Assembly (NCBI GenBank): GCA_964526915.1
Contig: CAZGMS010000108.1
Span: forward strand, 1-19,693
DNA: 19,693 nucleotides
Origin: JAHJDR01 sp964526915
GTDB lineage: Bacteria > UBA10199 > JADGCS01
Direction of reading: 5' to 3'
A model generated the notes under the pieces. That model saw only the letters and a program-made list of their open reading frames with translations. It was not told where the DNA came from and made no database searches. A program made the position numbers and the translations under genes. Shown piece after piece: positions 6,947 through 14,930 of the stretch (positions are counted from its first letter, which is position 1; the number at the start of each line of letters is the position of its first letter).

Positions 6947-8134
6947 ATGCCCCACCTCCGCACACGTCATGTTCTCGCAAATATCAAAAAACTGGCTTCG
7001 CTTTGGCCCTTGGTGGGTGTTTTGGGTCCCAGACAATCGGGCAAGACGACCCTGCTCAGCAAGCTGTTGGGTGTTGAAAATATGATTTCGCTCGATGAGG
7101 CACTGCTCAGGGAGGAGGCTCAGCGCTCACCCGACCTTTTTCTCTCCCGATTGAGCACGCCTGTGGTGATCGACGAAGTGCAAAAAGCGCCACAGCTCTT
7201 TGATTCACTCAAACTCAAGGTAGACAAAAAACGTGTTCCCGGACTTTATTACCTCACGGGGTCCAGCAATTTTTCGTTGCGGATTGGCATTCGCGAAAGC
7301 CTCACGGGTCGCTTGGGCGCTGTGTCTCTTACGCCCATGACGCTGGCCGAGCTCAATCAAAAACCCTTTTTTACGATCAAGGATTTGGCAAATCCAACTC
7401 AATCCCAGAAAGCGCCACGCTTTGATTTGTCACTCGTGACGAAGTCCGTTGTTTCCGGCGGCATGCCAGTCCCTGCCTTTTTACACGCCAGTGAACAGCG
7501 CCATCTTTATTGGTCATCGTGGCTTGACACCACACTGCATCGCGATCTTCCCAGACAGTTTGCGCGCGGCGGTTACGATCCCGACCTGGCACTCAACCTC
7601 ATCAACCGCCTGGCCACCGTTTTTGGCGAGGGTGAACTCCCCAGCCTGAAACATTTTGCGCAAAACGCACGGAAGGTCAGGCGATATTTTTCGGCCATGG
7701 AAGACATTTTTCTCTTAAGAAAAATTTCATGTCATCCGTTGGGGACGGGTCGCGAGGTCTGGTTATTTTTTGATTCGGGGTTGCTGGCTTACTTGCTGGG
7801 AAACACTGCTGGAGAGGCCAACTTCCTCAGCCTGGTCAGACATTTTCTTTGGAACGAGTGGCTGAGTCATACACCGGGGCTTCCCTTTGAAAAACTTTAT
7901 TACAAATCAACTCAAGGTCAGCCCGTTGATGCTGTTTTGAACAACATTCCTTTTCGCATCGTCGGCACCACAACGGGTCTTGGAAAACAGTTCTCATGGG
8001 AAGCCCGTCCCCTCATGGGAGCCATGAAAAAACTCGGCAGTAAGATCGGTTATCTGGTTGGTCCAACCGAAATAGTCACTGCACCACAAAAAAACAATGG
8101 TGTCGGAATTTTGCCGTGGGGGATGTGGAGCTGA
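6947..8134 (+). CDS. AAA-family ATPase with DUF4143 C-terminus
   Basis: Stand-alone ATPase of the AAA_14/DUF4143 architecture, common and scattered in bacteria and archaea, with no settled function. Numbering from ATG 6947: Walker A GPRQSGKT (27-34), Walker B VVIDEVQ (73-79, Asp76-Glu77), sensor-like LTGSSN around residue 105, then the DUF4143 region from about residue 170 (SGGMPVP, D-T-T-L-H-R-D-L, F-D-S-G-L-L-A-Y-L). Near the C-terminus, G-Q-P-V-D-A-V sits where many relatives have a nuclease-like G-x-E-V-D, so the Glu is missing here. A further in-frame ATG at 6929 lies 6 codons upstream but overlaps the -10 box, which argues for 6947. Such genes are typical horizontally moved single cargo; no neighbour is functionally linked. 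Confidence 0.85.
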   Translation: MPHLRTRHVLANIKKLASLWPLVGVLGPRQSGKTTLLSKLLGVENMISLDEALLREEAQRSPDLFLSRLSTPVVIDEVQKAPQLFDSLKLKVDKKRVPGLYYLTGSSNFSLRIGIRESLTGRLGAVSLTPMTLAELNQKPFFTIKDLANPTQSQKAPRFDLSLVTKSVVSGGMPVPAFLHASEQRHLYWSSWLDTTLHRDLPRQFARGGYDPDLALNLINRLATVFGEGELPSLKHFAQNARKVRRYFSAMEDIFLLRKISCHPLGTGREVWLFFDSGLLAYLLGNTAGEANFLSLVRHFLWNEWLSHTPGLPFEKLYYKSTQGQPVDAVLNNIPFRIVGTTTGLGKQFSWEARPLMGAMKKLGSKIGYLVGPTEIVTAPQKNNGVGILPWGMWS

Positions 8135-8249
8135 GCACGTCTTAAGGGCATCTCTGGTGTGGCCAATTCCAATTGCATTTGCGATGACACGACCTGCCAA
8201 AGCGTGACCTTCGAACAGGATTAGACGGGCCAGGTGGTGTGAGAGGGCC
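8135..8249. other. Convergent spacer with an in-frame Cys-rich extension
   Basis: After the ATPase TGA (8132-8134) the same frame stays open to TAG 8222-8224 and would encode a Cys-containing tail (N-C-I-C-D-D-T-T-C-Q-S). It has no start or ribosome-binding site of its own. It may be the tail of a lost gene or chance. GGCCC and GGGCC arms (8228-8232 and 8246-8250) could form a weak hairpin without a T-run. Confidence 0.3.
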
Positions 8250-9167
8250 CTATTCTATTACAATCGGATTCGACACGGCGAAATCGGGCATGTCGGCAAA
8301 AGGCTTTTCGCAAAAATCCACACGCACGCGATAACGCCCGGGTTCGATGGGGGGCAGGTTGGCGTGAATGAATCTCGTCTGAAGGCGGTCATTCAACAAC
8401 AAACAATTTTCCTTCTGTGACGTCGCGAGTTTAAGCGTGGTCACTTTTTGCTGTTTTTCATCGTCAGTGACCAATGTGAGGGGATTGCGGATCCCATAAC
8501 CAAAATCGCTGACAGATGTGAAAAACGTCCGCAGGGAACTTTCCGAAACGTAGCGATCATACTCCGTCGAAAAATAAATCGTCTTGTTGTGCGCGGACGC
8601 GTCCGTGAACACCTTTGACGTGGCTTGTTCCCAGAACCGCGGCCTGCCCGCATCCAGATGAATGTTCCTCCCGCCATAGTGTCCCACCCCGCAACAATTC
8701 ATGTGTCTGATAGACTCCCACAGGGCCTTTGCCATTGCCGCGTCGCGTCCTTCCAAATAAAAATCCAGGGCCAGGCCATCCAGGTGTGCGCTCGTTTTGG
8801 CCGCGACCTTCCCCTGATCCCTGAGTTTTTGATTGTATTCGGGGCTACGGTATCCGCTGGTGAGCAACACCTTTTGGTTCTTGGCCACCAGGTCCACAAA
8901 ATAATCCAGCAGGGCAATCAGGCGGCGCGATACGTTCTCGCCCTTTTGTTTTGTGGGAAATCCGAACACAGAATCGATCTGCAAAAACGCCTCGTCCTTA
9001 AGCGAACCATCCTCGTTCAAATAGGTGACAGAAACCTCCTTGCCCGTATGAACATTTTTGATCGCAAGCCGACCATCCCCCACCAGAAAAAAGGGGGCCG
9101 CAAAGGCGGATTCTGTCATGGTAATGAATAATGATATTAAAGTGATAATCAAAATATTTTTTTTCAT
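8250..9167 (-). CDS. Secreted DUF882/M15-type murein peptidase (YcbK-like)
   Basis: A 305-residue exported protein: signal peptide with basic start, hydrophobic core and A-F-A cleavage site (after residue 23). The zinc-peptidase core has SGYRSPEYN (104-112), SAHLDGLALDF (126-136, ligands His128 and Asp135) and GGRNIHLDAGR (ligand His170), the pattern of the M15/DUF882 family of D,D- or L,D-carboxypeptidase-like murein hydrolases. About 120 extra C-terminal residues have no family I recognise and might be a beta-rich binding domain. The ATG has only a distant AGAGGTGAT (about 13 nt). It follows the TonB receptor by 55 nt in the same direction, so it is probably the last gene of that operon. 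Peptidase family is confident; exact bond is not. Confidence 0.85.
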   Translation of the reverse strand: MKKNILIITLISLFITMTESAFAAPFFLVGDGRLAIKNVHTGKEVSVTYLNEDGSLKDEAFLQIDSVFGFPTKQKGENVSRRLIALLDYFVDLVAKNQKVLLTSGYRSPEYNQKLRDQGKVAAKTSAHLDGLALDFYLEGRDAAMAKALWESIRHMNCCGVGHYGGRNIHLDAGRPRFWEQATSKVFTDASAHNKTIYFSTEYDRYVSESSLRTFFTSVSDFGYGIRNPLTLVTDDEKQQKVTTLKLATSQKENCLLLNDRLQTRFIHANLPPIEPGRYRVRVDFCEKPFADMPDFAVSNPIVIE

Positions 9168-9222
9168 AAAACGAGTACATCACCTCTGAATAACAGGTCT
9201 CAGTAGCCGCGATCTCCCTTTT

Positions 9223-11238
9223 CTACAAAAACAAATCCAATCGCGCAAAATAACTGCGCCCCGGTAGCGGAAACCCCACAGCATCCACCACCTGTGAGGC
9301 CGTTAGATTTTTCACCTCAAAACCCAACCGGTATTTTTGTTTGAGCAGGTATCCTGCGTCCGCGCTGATCACCAGCCGGTCATCAACCCGTTGTGTGTTC
9401 AGCGCGTCCAAATACTGTGCATCGAGGTAATTGGCATGCACTCCAGCCGAAAAACCCTTTCGATCAAAACCAATCCTGGTGTTGACCTCATGTCTGGGTC
9501 GGCCCACCAAAAATCTTCCCGCATTGACCGATTGATCCTCTGGCCATTGATACGTGTAGTTTGATGTCAGGAGCAAGTGTTCAAAAAACCGCAGGCTCCC
9601 CATCACCTCTGCCCCCCTGATCCGGGCCTCACCAATATTGGATGCGCGCGCGTAACCGCTGGCCATCTCGAACTGAATGAGATCGTCAATGCGATTTTCG
9701 AACAGAGCAACCCCCACAGTGATTTTGTTGACAAAACCTGCAAAGGACTTTGCTCCCTCAAAACCAATATCATACTTAAAACTCTTCTCGCTGGATAGCT
9801 GTGGGTTGCCCAACACGAAGCCCTGATCCCCAAACAGCTCGACAAACTTCGGCAACCTCACCTCGCGACCCGCGCTCACTTTAACGTGCCAGGCGGAAAA
9901 GGGCGAATAAATCAGTGCCATTTGGCCTGCGAATTGGTTTTCAATTTTGTTCGAAAAAAAAGTTCCGCTGTCATTCAGGGACGGATCATCGTTGTTGATG
10001 TCGTAAAAGACATTCAAGCTCTGGCCCTGCGATGACAAGTGAACTTTACGCTCAAACAGATACAGATGAGGCTCAACAAAAAAATTGAGTTGGTGCCGCG
10101 CGCTCGTACTGCCCACGGGGTCAGCCGCCAGAAAATCTCTGGGGGCAAACCTCTCATAAACATGCTCTGCCCCCTTTTTCACTGCCACCTTTTTTGAAAA
10201 ATCGGTTTGCCACATATGGCGATTGCCGATCACAACCGTGAGGTTATCATTGTCTTGCGCTCTCCCCAAACCAATCTCTGCGTTGGGGTCGGAGAACTGC
10301 GATTTGATCAGGCGATAATATGTTTTGTGCGTCAGCGCGGACTTGTCGCCAAAATGTCCGCGACTCTTCATTGCCACACTGCCCAAATACTCGGTGAGAC
10401 TTTTATCGGCTGTCTGGGATTGAAACGCCCCCAGCCCTGAGACCCCTGCATCAATCCGAAAAAAATGCTGAGCCAGGGTCATTTCATTTCGTTCGTTAAA
10501 ATAATGTTTCCAGTTCAAATGGGGGTGAAGGGCCTGCTTTTCACTGTTTTGGCGTCTGACCTCCTGATCGTCCGCGGGATTGAGCGGCGTGCCATTATTA
10601 TCCTGATACATAAAATCGCCATCGGTGCGGCGCGCATCGAAACCAAACACCACATCATTTTTCACACCCCCATAACTCAGTTCGGCCAGACCGTCGTACG
10701 TCATGAAGCTTCCAAAACCAAAACCGTAGCGTTGATTCAACCCCGGCTCAGCCTTCTTCGAACTGAGATTGATCACCCCGCCAATGGCGCTCCCACCAAG
10801 CTCAGAAGGCGAAGTTGATTTGAAAATCTCAATGCGGGACAAGGAGGTTGCGGCAATTTGACCCAGTCCCACACCGTCTGCTGAGGCGGTGTCCAGAGGC
10901 ACGCCGTCCAAAAAAACATTCACCTCCGCGTTGGTAGACCCACGAATCGAAATGGATGTGGCATCCTCCAGCCCCCCAAATCGCTTGATGTGCACACCCG
11001 CCACCTGACTCACCACATCAGCGGCAGACTCCGTTTTGGGAATCGTTGCTTTGAGGGAAATGTCCGCGGAGGGTTTGATCGACCCCGAAGGCAAAGGATC
11101 AGACTGCAACGATTCAACGATCACAATTCTGTCAACTTCAACAGAGGGACCCGTCTGGGCAAATGCGTTCGGGACACACAAAACCAGCAACAGCAGGTTC
11201 TGCCAGGCGAAAAAAAAACTGAAGACATTGTTCGTCAT
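9223..11238 (-). CDS. TonB-dependent outer-membrane receptor
   Basis: A 671-residue receptor of the BtuB/FepA class, which imports scarce ligands across the outer membrane using TonB energy. It has a signal peptide (cleavage after A-F-A, residue 27), a TonB-box-like DRIVIVES (36-43), a plug domain at about 66-162 with the expected S-I-R-G-S, V-F-L-D-G-V-P-L and G-G-V-I-N-L segments, then a barrel of alternating aromatic strands ending R-S-Y-F-A-R-L-D-L-F-L. The last residue is Leu rather than the usual Phe. Its ATG overlaps the psuG stop (ATGA), so translation is coupled. No cobalamin riboswitch or iron box is evident upstream. Ligand unknown; the link to psuG hints at a nucleoside-like or other unusual substrate but does not prove it. 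Confidence 0.9.
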   Translation of the reverse strand: MTNNVFSFFFAWQNLLLLVLCVPNAFAQTGPSVEVDRIVIVESLQSDPLPSGSIKPSADISLKATIPKTESAADVVSQVAGVHIKRFGGLEDATSISIRGSTNAEVNVFLDGVPLDTASADGVGLGQIAATSLSRIEIFKSTSPSELGGSAIGGVINLSSKKAEPGLNQRYGFGFGSFMTYDGLAELSYGGVKNDVVFGFDARRTDGDFMYQDNNGTPLNPADDQEVRRQNSEKQALHPHLNWKHYFNERNEMTLAQHFFRIDAGVSGLGAFQSQTADKSLTEYLGSVAMKSRGHFGDKSALTHKTYYRLIKSQFSDPNAEIGLGRAQDNDNLTVVIGNRHMWQTDFSKKVAVKKGAEHVYERFAPRDFLAADPVGSTSARHQLNFFVEPHLYLFERKVHLSSQGQSLNVFYDINNDDPSLNDSGTFFSNKIENQFAGQMALIYSPFSAWHVKVSAGREVRLPKFVELFGDQGFVLGNPQLSSEKSFKYDIGFEGAKSFAGFVNKITVGVALFENRIDDLIQFEMASGYARASNIGEARIRGAEVMGSLRFFEHLLLTSNYTYQWPEDQSVNAGRFLVGRPRHEVNTRIGFDRKGFSAGVHANYLDAQYLDALNTQRVDDRLVISADAGYLLKQKYRLGFEVKNLTASQVVDAVGFPLPGRSYFARLDLFL

Positions 11239-12149
11239 AGATCGGAAATGAGGTTTTTGGCGATGTCACTGGCAAGCCACGCGTTGTTCTCGAGCAATTT
11301 GATGTTGGCTGTGAGCGTCTCCCCCTGGGATAGCTCTGACATGCGCCGCAACAGGTAAGGAGTGATGTTCTTTCCTAAAATCTTTTTCTCATTCACTTCG
11401 ACAAAGGCCTCTTCCAGATAACGATCGATGCGTTCCTTGGGGATTTCGAATTCCTTGGGTATGGGATTGGCCACCACAATGCCCTGTCTGAGCCCTACTC
11501 TCATCTGGGTATGGAACAGCTCCGCGATCTCTCTGGCCGATTCGACCCACATCGTGAGCGGGTGTCCACTGGTAGCCGAGTAAAAGGCGGGAAATTCGCG
11601 GGTGCGATACCCCACCACGGGAACACCCTTTGTTTCCAGATACTCCAGGGTTTTTGGCAGATCCAGAACCGCCTTCGCACCAGCTGACACAACAACGACA
11701 GGGGTCATCGACAACTCGACCAGGTCTGCCGAAATATCCTGTGTCTCCGACGCTCCCCGGTGCACCCCCCCAATGCCCCCCGTGGCAAAAACCTGAATCC
11801 CCGCCTTTTGCGCCAAAAACATGGTGCTGGCCACCGTTGTGGCCCCATCCAACTTCTGGCTGATAACGAAAGAGAGGTCTCGGCGCGACACCTTGACACA
11901 GTCCAGGCCCCTTTGTCCGAAATACAAAATTTCCTCTCCGGACAAACCAATCAGCAGTTCACCCTTCTTGATCGCGATGGTCGCGGGCACACAGCCCTGT
12001 TCACGAATGATCTGCTCAACCTGCAACATCGCCTGCACGTTTTGAGGATAAGGCATTCCCTGACACAGCAGGGATGATTCAAGGGCAACAACGGGAATGT
12101 TTTTTTGAAACGCGTTTTTGACGGCTGGGGAAATATTTAAAGGCAACAT
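11235..12149 (-). CDS. psuG: Pseudouridine-5'-phosphate glycosidase
   Basis: A 304-residue enzyme that reversibly cleaves pseudouridine 5'-phosphate to uracil and ribose 5-phosphate. The sequence aligns with E. coli PsuG from memory along its whole length with a constant 7-residue offset: Glu24 (VALES), Asp142 (ISADL) and Lys159 (SAGAKAVLDL) fall at the catalytic Glu31, Asp149 and Lys166. VPATIAI, VSRRDL, GATTVASTM and FATGGIGGVHRGA are all intact, so it should be active. There is no clear Shine-Dalgarno. The usual partner, the kinase PsuK, is absent from the window, so pseudouridine must be phosphorylated elsewhere or the phosphate form comes from RNA decay. It overlaps the TonB receptor by 4 nt and follows a hypothetical gene by 50 nt. 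Confidence 0.95.
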   Translation of the reverse strand: MLPLNISPAVKNAFQKNIPVVALESSLLCQGMPYPQNVQAMLQVEQIIREQGCVPATIAIKKGELLIGLSGEEILYFGQRGLDCVKVSRRDLSFVISQKLDGATTVASTMFLAQKAGIQVFATGGIGGVHRGASETQDISADLVELSMTPVVVVSAGAKAVLDLPKTLEYLETKGVPVVGYRTREFPAFYSATSGHPLTMWVESAREIAELFHTQMRVGLRQGIVVANPIPKEFEIPKERIDRYLEEAFVEVNEKKILGKNITPYLLRRMSELSQGETLTANIKLLENNAWLASDIAKNLISDL

Positions 12150-12199
12150 GGTCCGTGGTTAGCGGTTTTGGGAGGCAAAAGCAAGAATGTTTGGGGCGC

Positions 12200-12847
12200 T
12201 CAACAAACAATCATTCTGATCTTTTCTTCCTGGGAGAGGGAGTAAAACTCGCGGATTTTTTTGACAAGATTTTTGATGCGTCTGGCCTTGATGTCACAAG
12301 CCAGACTCGCACAATATTTTTTGGCCAGCGTCGAGGCCGTTTCGTACCGCTCAATCTGATCAAGCGCCAAGGCCTCGTTGATCGCATAACCCTCAAACAA
12401 CACATCGATCAGCTGATAGCTGTTGGCTTCATCTGAGTAGGTGAGCAGAGACAACAACAGAAATTTATCGATTTCCGCCTGCAGTTCCAGCTCAAGCTGG
12501 GTGATTTCCCTGTTCAGATGCGCCTTGTGCAAATAACAAACAAAATGCGAAATCCCCTCAATGAGGGCGCAAAAATCGCCAATGTTTTCCGCGCACAGCC
12601 TCTCCAAAGGATTGCGGTGGGACAAATTCTCCTTGAGTTTGCTGTCCAGAAACAGGGCCACTTCGACCGTATCGTTGTCGGGATCGGGGTTGACCAAAAA
12701 AAGTTCCTTGGGAACAACCGTTTGTTGATGGGCTGGCAGAAGCTCAAAAAGTTCATCCTCGCCAATGAGGTAATCACCTGCCTTGGCGCCAATTTTGATA
12801 CCATATAGCGACTCAATCCGCGCTTGTATGAGTTCAATCAGTTGCAT
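12200..12847 (-). CDS. Hypothetical protein (215 residues), operon with next gene
   Basis: A cytosolic, mostly helical, acidic/basic mixed protein with no signal peptide and no motif I recognise. Residues 85-130 look like a long amphipathic helix rich in Glu and Leu (QLELELQAEIDK). The C-terminus is basic (KARRIKNLVKKIREF). It begins 33-45 nt after the upstream hypothetical gene and ends 50 nt before psuG, so it is probably co-transcribed with both. The start has only a weak AGG about 12 nt upstream. I believe it is a real gene because the frame is open and tightly packed between same-strand neighbours; function cannot be inferred. Confidence 0.7.
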   Translation of the reverse strand: MQLIELIQARIESLYGIKIGAKAGDYLIGEDELFELLPAHQQTVVPKELFLVNPDPDNDTVEVALFLDSKLKENLSHRNPLERLCAENIGDFCALIEGISHFVCYLHKAHLNREITQLELELQAEIDKFLLLSLLTYSDEANSYQLIDVLFEGYAINEALALDQIERYETASTLAKKYCASLACDIKARRIKNLVKKIREFYSLSQEEKIRMIVC

Positions 12848-12880
12848 AGTCCAAGTTGCCTGACATCAATGAAAAACGAT

Positions 12881-13492
12881 TTATTGTTCCGTCGTGTTTA
12901 TTCCCAGTCCCTCGGGAACAATCCCCGCCTTGGTCAATATTTCTTTGTCTCTCTTCGAGCCTGTCCGGAGGTAGCGATCCAGAATTTTGATCAGGTCAAT
13001 ATCTGTGGGGGTCCCTTCTTTCTCACAACAAACATTCAACAGCGTCACCAAATCCTTAAATTGTTGTCCCATCTGATGATACATTTTGGCCGCGTGCGAA
13101 CCAACATGAGTCGACATGTTGGCCAAAGACAAATACGCGGTACCTCCCATGCTGATGTAATAATTCACATCGACCACACCGCTTAACAACCCTTCATAAA
13201 ACACGCCCGCATGATACAAGGCGGTGTCGCCCAAAGAACGCAAATGCTGTACTCTCTCGTTCGGACTGGAAAAAACGGCATCATATAATTTGAGCGCCAA
13301 CGCGCGATATTCCAACCGCCCCTCTTCATCCTCCCGAAATAAATTTTCTGATTTTGAAAAATAGGCGAGGACATGCACCAAATACACCTCGACATCCTCA
13401 GAAACCCGGACGTCTTGTATCATGATGGCTTCCTTGACTTTTTTATAAAAAAACTCTCTGATGTCGTGACTCGTCGTCAGTTTTTTATCCAT
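12881..13492 (-). CDS. Conserved-looking hypothetical protein (203 residues)
   Basis: Soluble protein without signal peptide. A segment around residues 85-125 (L-R-S-L-G-D-T-A-L-Y, then Y-Y-I-S-M-G-G-T-A-Y) has the look of a conserved core; I associate similar wording with uncharacterised proteins of myxobacteria and relatives but cannot name a family. The start is taken as ATG 13492 (a TTG lies directly before it). There is no Shine-Dalgarno; instead a TACAAT -10 box ends 8 nt upstream of the ATG with a TAGACA -35 at 16 bp, so the mRNA may be almost leaderless. It is the first gene of the minus-strand run leading through psuG to the TonB receptor. Confidence 0.7.
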   Translation of the reverse strand: MDKKLTTSHDIREFFYKKVKEAIMIQDVRVSEDVEVYLVHVLAYFSKSENLFREDEEGRLEYRALALKLYDAVFSSPNERVQHLRSLGDTALYHAGVFYEGLLSGVVDVNYYISMGGTAYLSLANMSTHVGSHAAKMYHQMGQQFKDLVTLLNVCCEKEGTPTDIDLIKILDRYLRTGSKRDKEILTKAGIVPEGLGINTTEQ

Positions 13493-13500
13493 CAACTATT

Positions 13501-13528
13501 ATTGTAACAGATTTTAGAAAGGTGTCTA
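13501..13528 (-). promoter_or_regulatory. Promoter of the five-gene minus-strand run
   Basis: Read on the minus strand: TAGACA (13528-13523), 16-bp spacer, TACAAT (13506-13501), then 8 nt to ATG 13492. Each hexamer differs from consensus at one position. It lies between the start codon and the two-hairpin repeat. Confidence 0.6.
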
Positions 13529-13549
13529 ATGATTTTGGAGAATATATTT

Positions 13550-13615
13550 TGTCATTCCAGCGAATGCTGGAATCCATGTTTTTTTCACAGGATCCCTGCC
13601 TACGCAGGGATGACA
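13550..13615. repeat. REP/MITE-like element with two hairpins
   Basis: A 66-bp unit bounded by TGTCAT and ATGACA inverted ends. It contains two perfect 8-bp stems, each with a 4-nt loop: ATTCCAGC/GCTGGAAT (13554-13573) and ATCCCTGC/GCAGGGAT (13592-13611). This is the layout of the widespread GTCATTCC-type intergenic palindromes, similar in style to dRS3 of Neisseria. It sits in a 227-bp spacer between two same-strand genes and could also act on the passing transcript. Confidence 0.8.
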
Positions 13616-13719
13616 GACATCACTCCCCCTGTTCACTACATGGCCTGAGCACAATAGGAGTCTTCGCTATTCAGGGGGTAGCTATGTGTTACAGGCGTTG
13701 ATTTTGAGCAACAGACTTT

Positions 13720-14715
13720 TCACTGTGCTCGATCAGAGATTTTAAACTGTGCAGAATTGGTCCAAATGAGACACACGACACCAAAGATGACCTTGATGAT
13801 CTGGTTGGCCAGAAACCAGATGAGACTGGAGGCCAAAAGAAGTGACGCCGCAGACACAGGGTCTATGAGCAAATTGGAATGACTCACATGATTTTGAAAA
13901 AACTGGATCGTAAAAAATTGCCCTGTCCCCAAACCCGCAGGCGTGATGGGCAGGGTCGCAATGAGCATGATGATGGGATTGTATAAAAAAATCTTTGACC
14001 AGGGAATCGCAAAACCAAAGGTACCTAACGCAAGATTATAGCCCCCGATCACGGCAATGATCAGAGGGATACGAAGGACAAACAGCAACAGATAATCCCC
14101 CAGTTTGGCTTCACGAAAAATCAAAAACAGATTGTGCCTGAGTAACCAGCCAACCAAACGAAACCGCGCCAGTTTGCGGATAACAGGACGATCAGCGTTT
14201 TTCCAAAACAAGATGAAAAGTCCATAGCCCAGGTAAATGATTGGCGCCAATCTCAATACAAAAAGCCTAAAATCAAAACCCTGATACGTCACATTAGTAA
14301 AACCCAACGCGATGAGCGCGCTCGTCAGAATGAGGATAAGATCACCAATGCTGATGAAGGCCATCGTACCCAGAGTCTTGGACAGGGGGGCTTTGTGGGT
14401 TTTTTTAAAATAATAGGCAAACACCCCCTGAGCCGCGTGATAATTGATGATCATCATGATGTAGGTCACACCCCGCACCAGCCAGCTCTCTTTGTGGGAG
14501 ATCGGCGCAGAAAAACGGCTGATGAAATGTTTGATGGCCAGGCAATCAAAGACATGCACCCAGAAAAAATACACCACAGCAACAAAAATAAACAGCGGGA
14601 TATTGGATGTCTGCAGGGCTTCCCATGCCTTGGCGGGTGGGATCTTTCGGAAGATGAAGACAAAGATCAAAACACAAATCGCGAGGGGTATCACGGTTTT
14701 CAATATTTTTTTCAC
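13720..14715 (-). CDS. Flippase-like membrane protein (LPG_synthase_TM / UPF0104)
   Basis: A 331-residue polytopic inner-membrane protein of the lysylphosphatidylglycerol-synthase transmembrane family, without the cytosolic synthase domain. Around eight hydrophobic segments are visible, and the family-type L-P-I-T-P-A-G-L-G motif lies in the last third. Members without the catalytic domain are thought to move lipids or lipid-linked sugars, but the role is unproven. I start it at GTG 14715 (V-K-K-I-L-K), not at the ATG at 14841, because a strong promoter (TTGACA, 17 bp, TATTTT) lies within the longer version and ends 9 nt before the GTG, and the extra 42 residues derive from repeat-containing spacer. 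It is divergent from the sugar kinase, so a shared cell-envelope role is plausible. Confidence 0.8.
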   Translation of the reverse strand: MKKILKTVIPLAICVLIFVFIFRKIPPAKAWEALQTSNIPLFIFVAVVYFFWVHVFDCLAIKHFISRFSAPISHKESWLVRGVTYIMMIINYHAAQGVFAYYFKKTHKAPLSKTLGTMAFISIGDLILILTSALIALGFTNVTYQGFDFRLFVLRLAPIIYLGYGLFILFWKNADRPVIRKLARFRLVGWLLRHNLFLIFREAKLGDYLLLFVLRIPLIIAVIGGYNLALGTFGFAIPWSKIFLYNPIIMLIATLPITPAGLGTGQFFTIQFFQNHVSHSNLLIDPVSAASLLLASSLIWFLANQIIKVIFGVVCLIWTNSAQFKISDRAQ

Positions 14716-14724
14716 GGGGTGCGA

Positions 14725-14753
14725 AAAATAGGGAAGCGACCGGGCTGTGTCAA
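14725..14753 (-). promoter_or_regulatory. Promoter of the flippase-like gene
   Basis: On the minus strand: perfect TTGACA (14753-14748), 17-bp spacer, TATTTT (14730-14725), then 9 nt to GTG 14715. There is no Shine-Dalgarno, so the transcript should begin within a few bases of the start codon. Confidence 0.65.
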
Positions 14754-14832
14754 TGAATATCAACAAGTCTTGGCAATTCGTCGGCGCACAGCACGAGAAT
14801 TGCCTTTGGGTAATTCCACCGCAGTGCACCCT

Positions 14833-14930
14833 CGTGAACACCCGAACACGCCTGCCCCCTGCGGGGGTGAATACTTGAACACACTTTCTCTTGCCTTGCG
14901 CCCTGAGCCTTGAGCCTGTATATTCCCCCC
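14833..14930 (+). repeat. Degraded octamer/heptamer repeat region with promoter
   Basis: Contains imperfect relatives of the GTGAACAC octamer, a CCCCC-TGC-GGGGG hairpin (14855-14867), and heptamers CCTTGCG, CCCTGAG, CCTTGAG, CCTGTAT (14894-14921). The last heptamer runs into TATATT (14919-14924), and CCCCCC then leads straight into ATG 14931. A TTG at 14896-14898 sits at the right distance (17 bp) for a weak -35. Confidence 0.6.
14919..14924 (+). promoter_or_regulatory. -10 box of the sugar kinase, leaderless geometry
   Basis: TATATT followed by six bases (CCCCCC) and ATG 14931. The spacing is the same as TATAAT-GGGGGC-ATG at the ATPase gene (6935-6949). No Shine-Dalgarno is present. Confidence 0.55.

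Noticed and set aside
12150..12199. Cobalamin or other riboswitch upstream of psuG and the TonB receptor
   Set aside because: The gap is only 50 nt, with no conserved cobalamin-box-like sequence, and the receptor starts inside psuG.
14716..14841. 42-codon N-terminal extension of the flippase-like gene
   Set aside because: The extension covers a strong promoter (TTGACA-17-TATTTT) and repeat-derived sequence, has no ribosome-binding site, and adds Cys-rich residues unlike the family. GTG 14715 is preferred.
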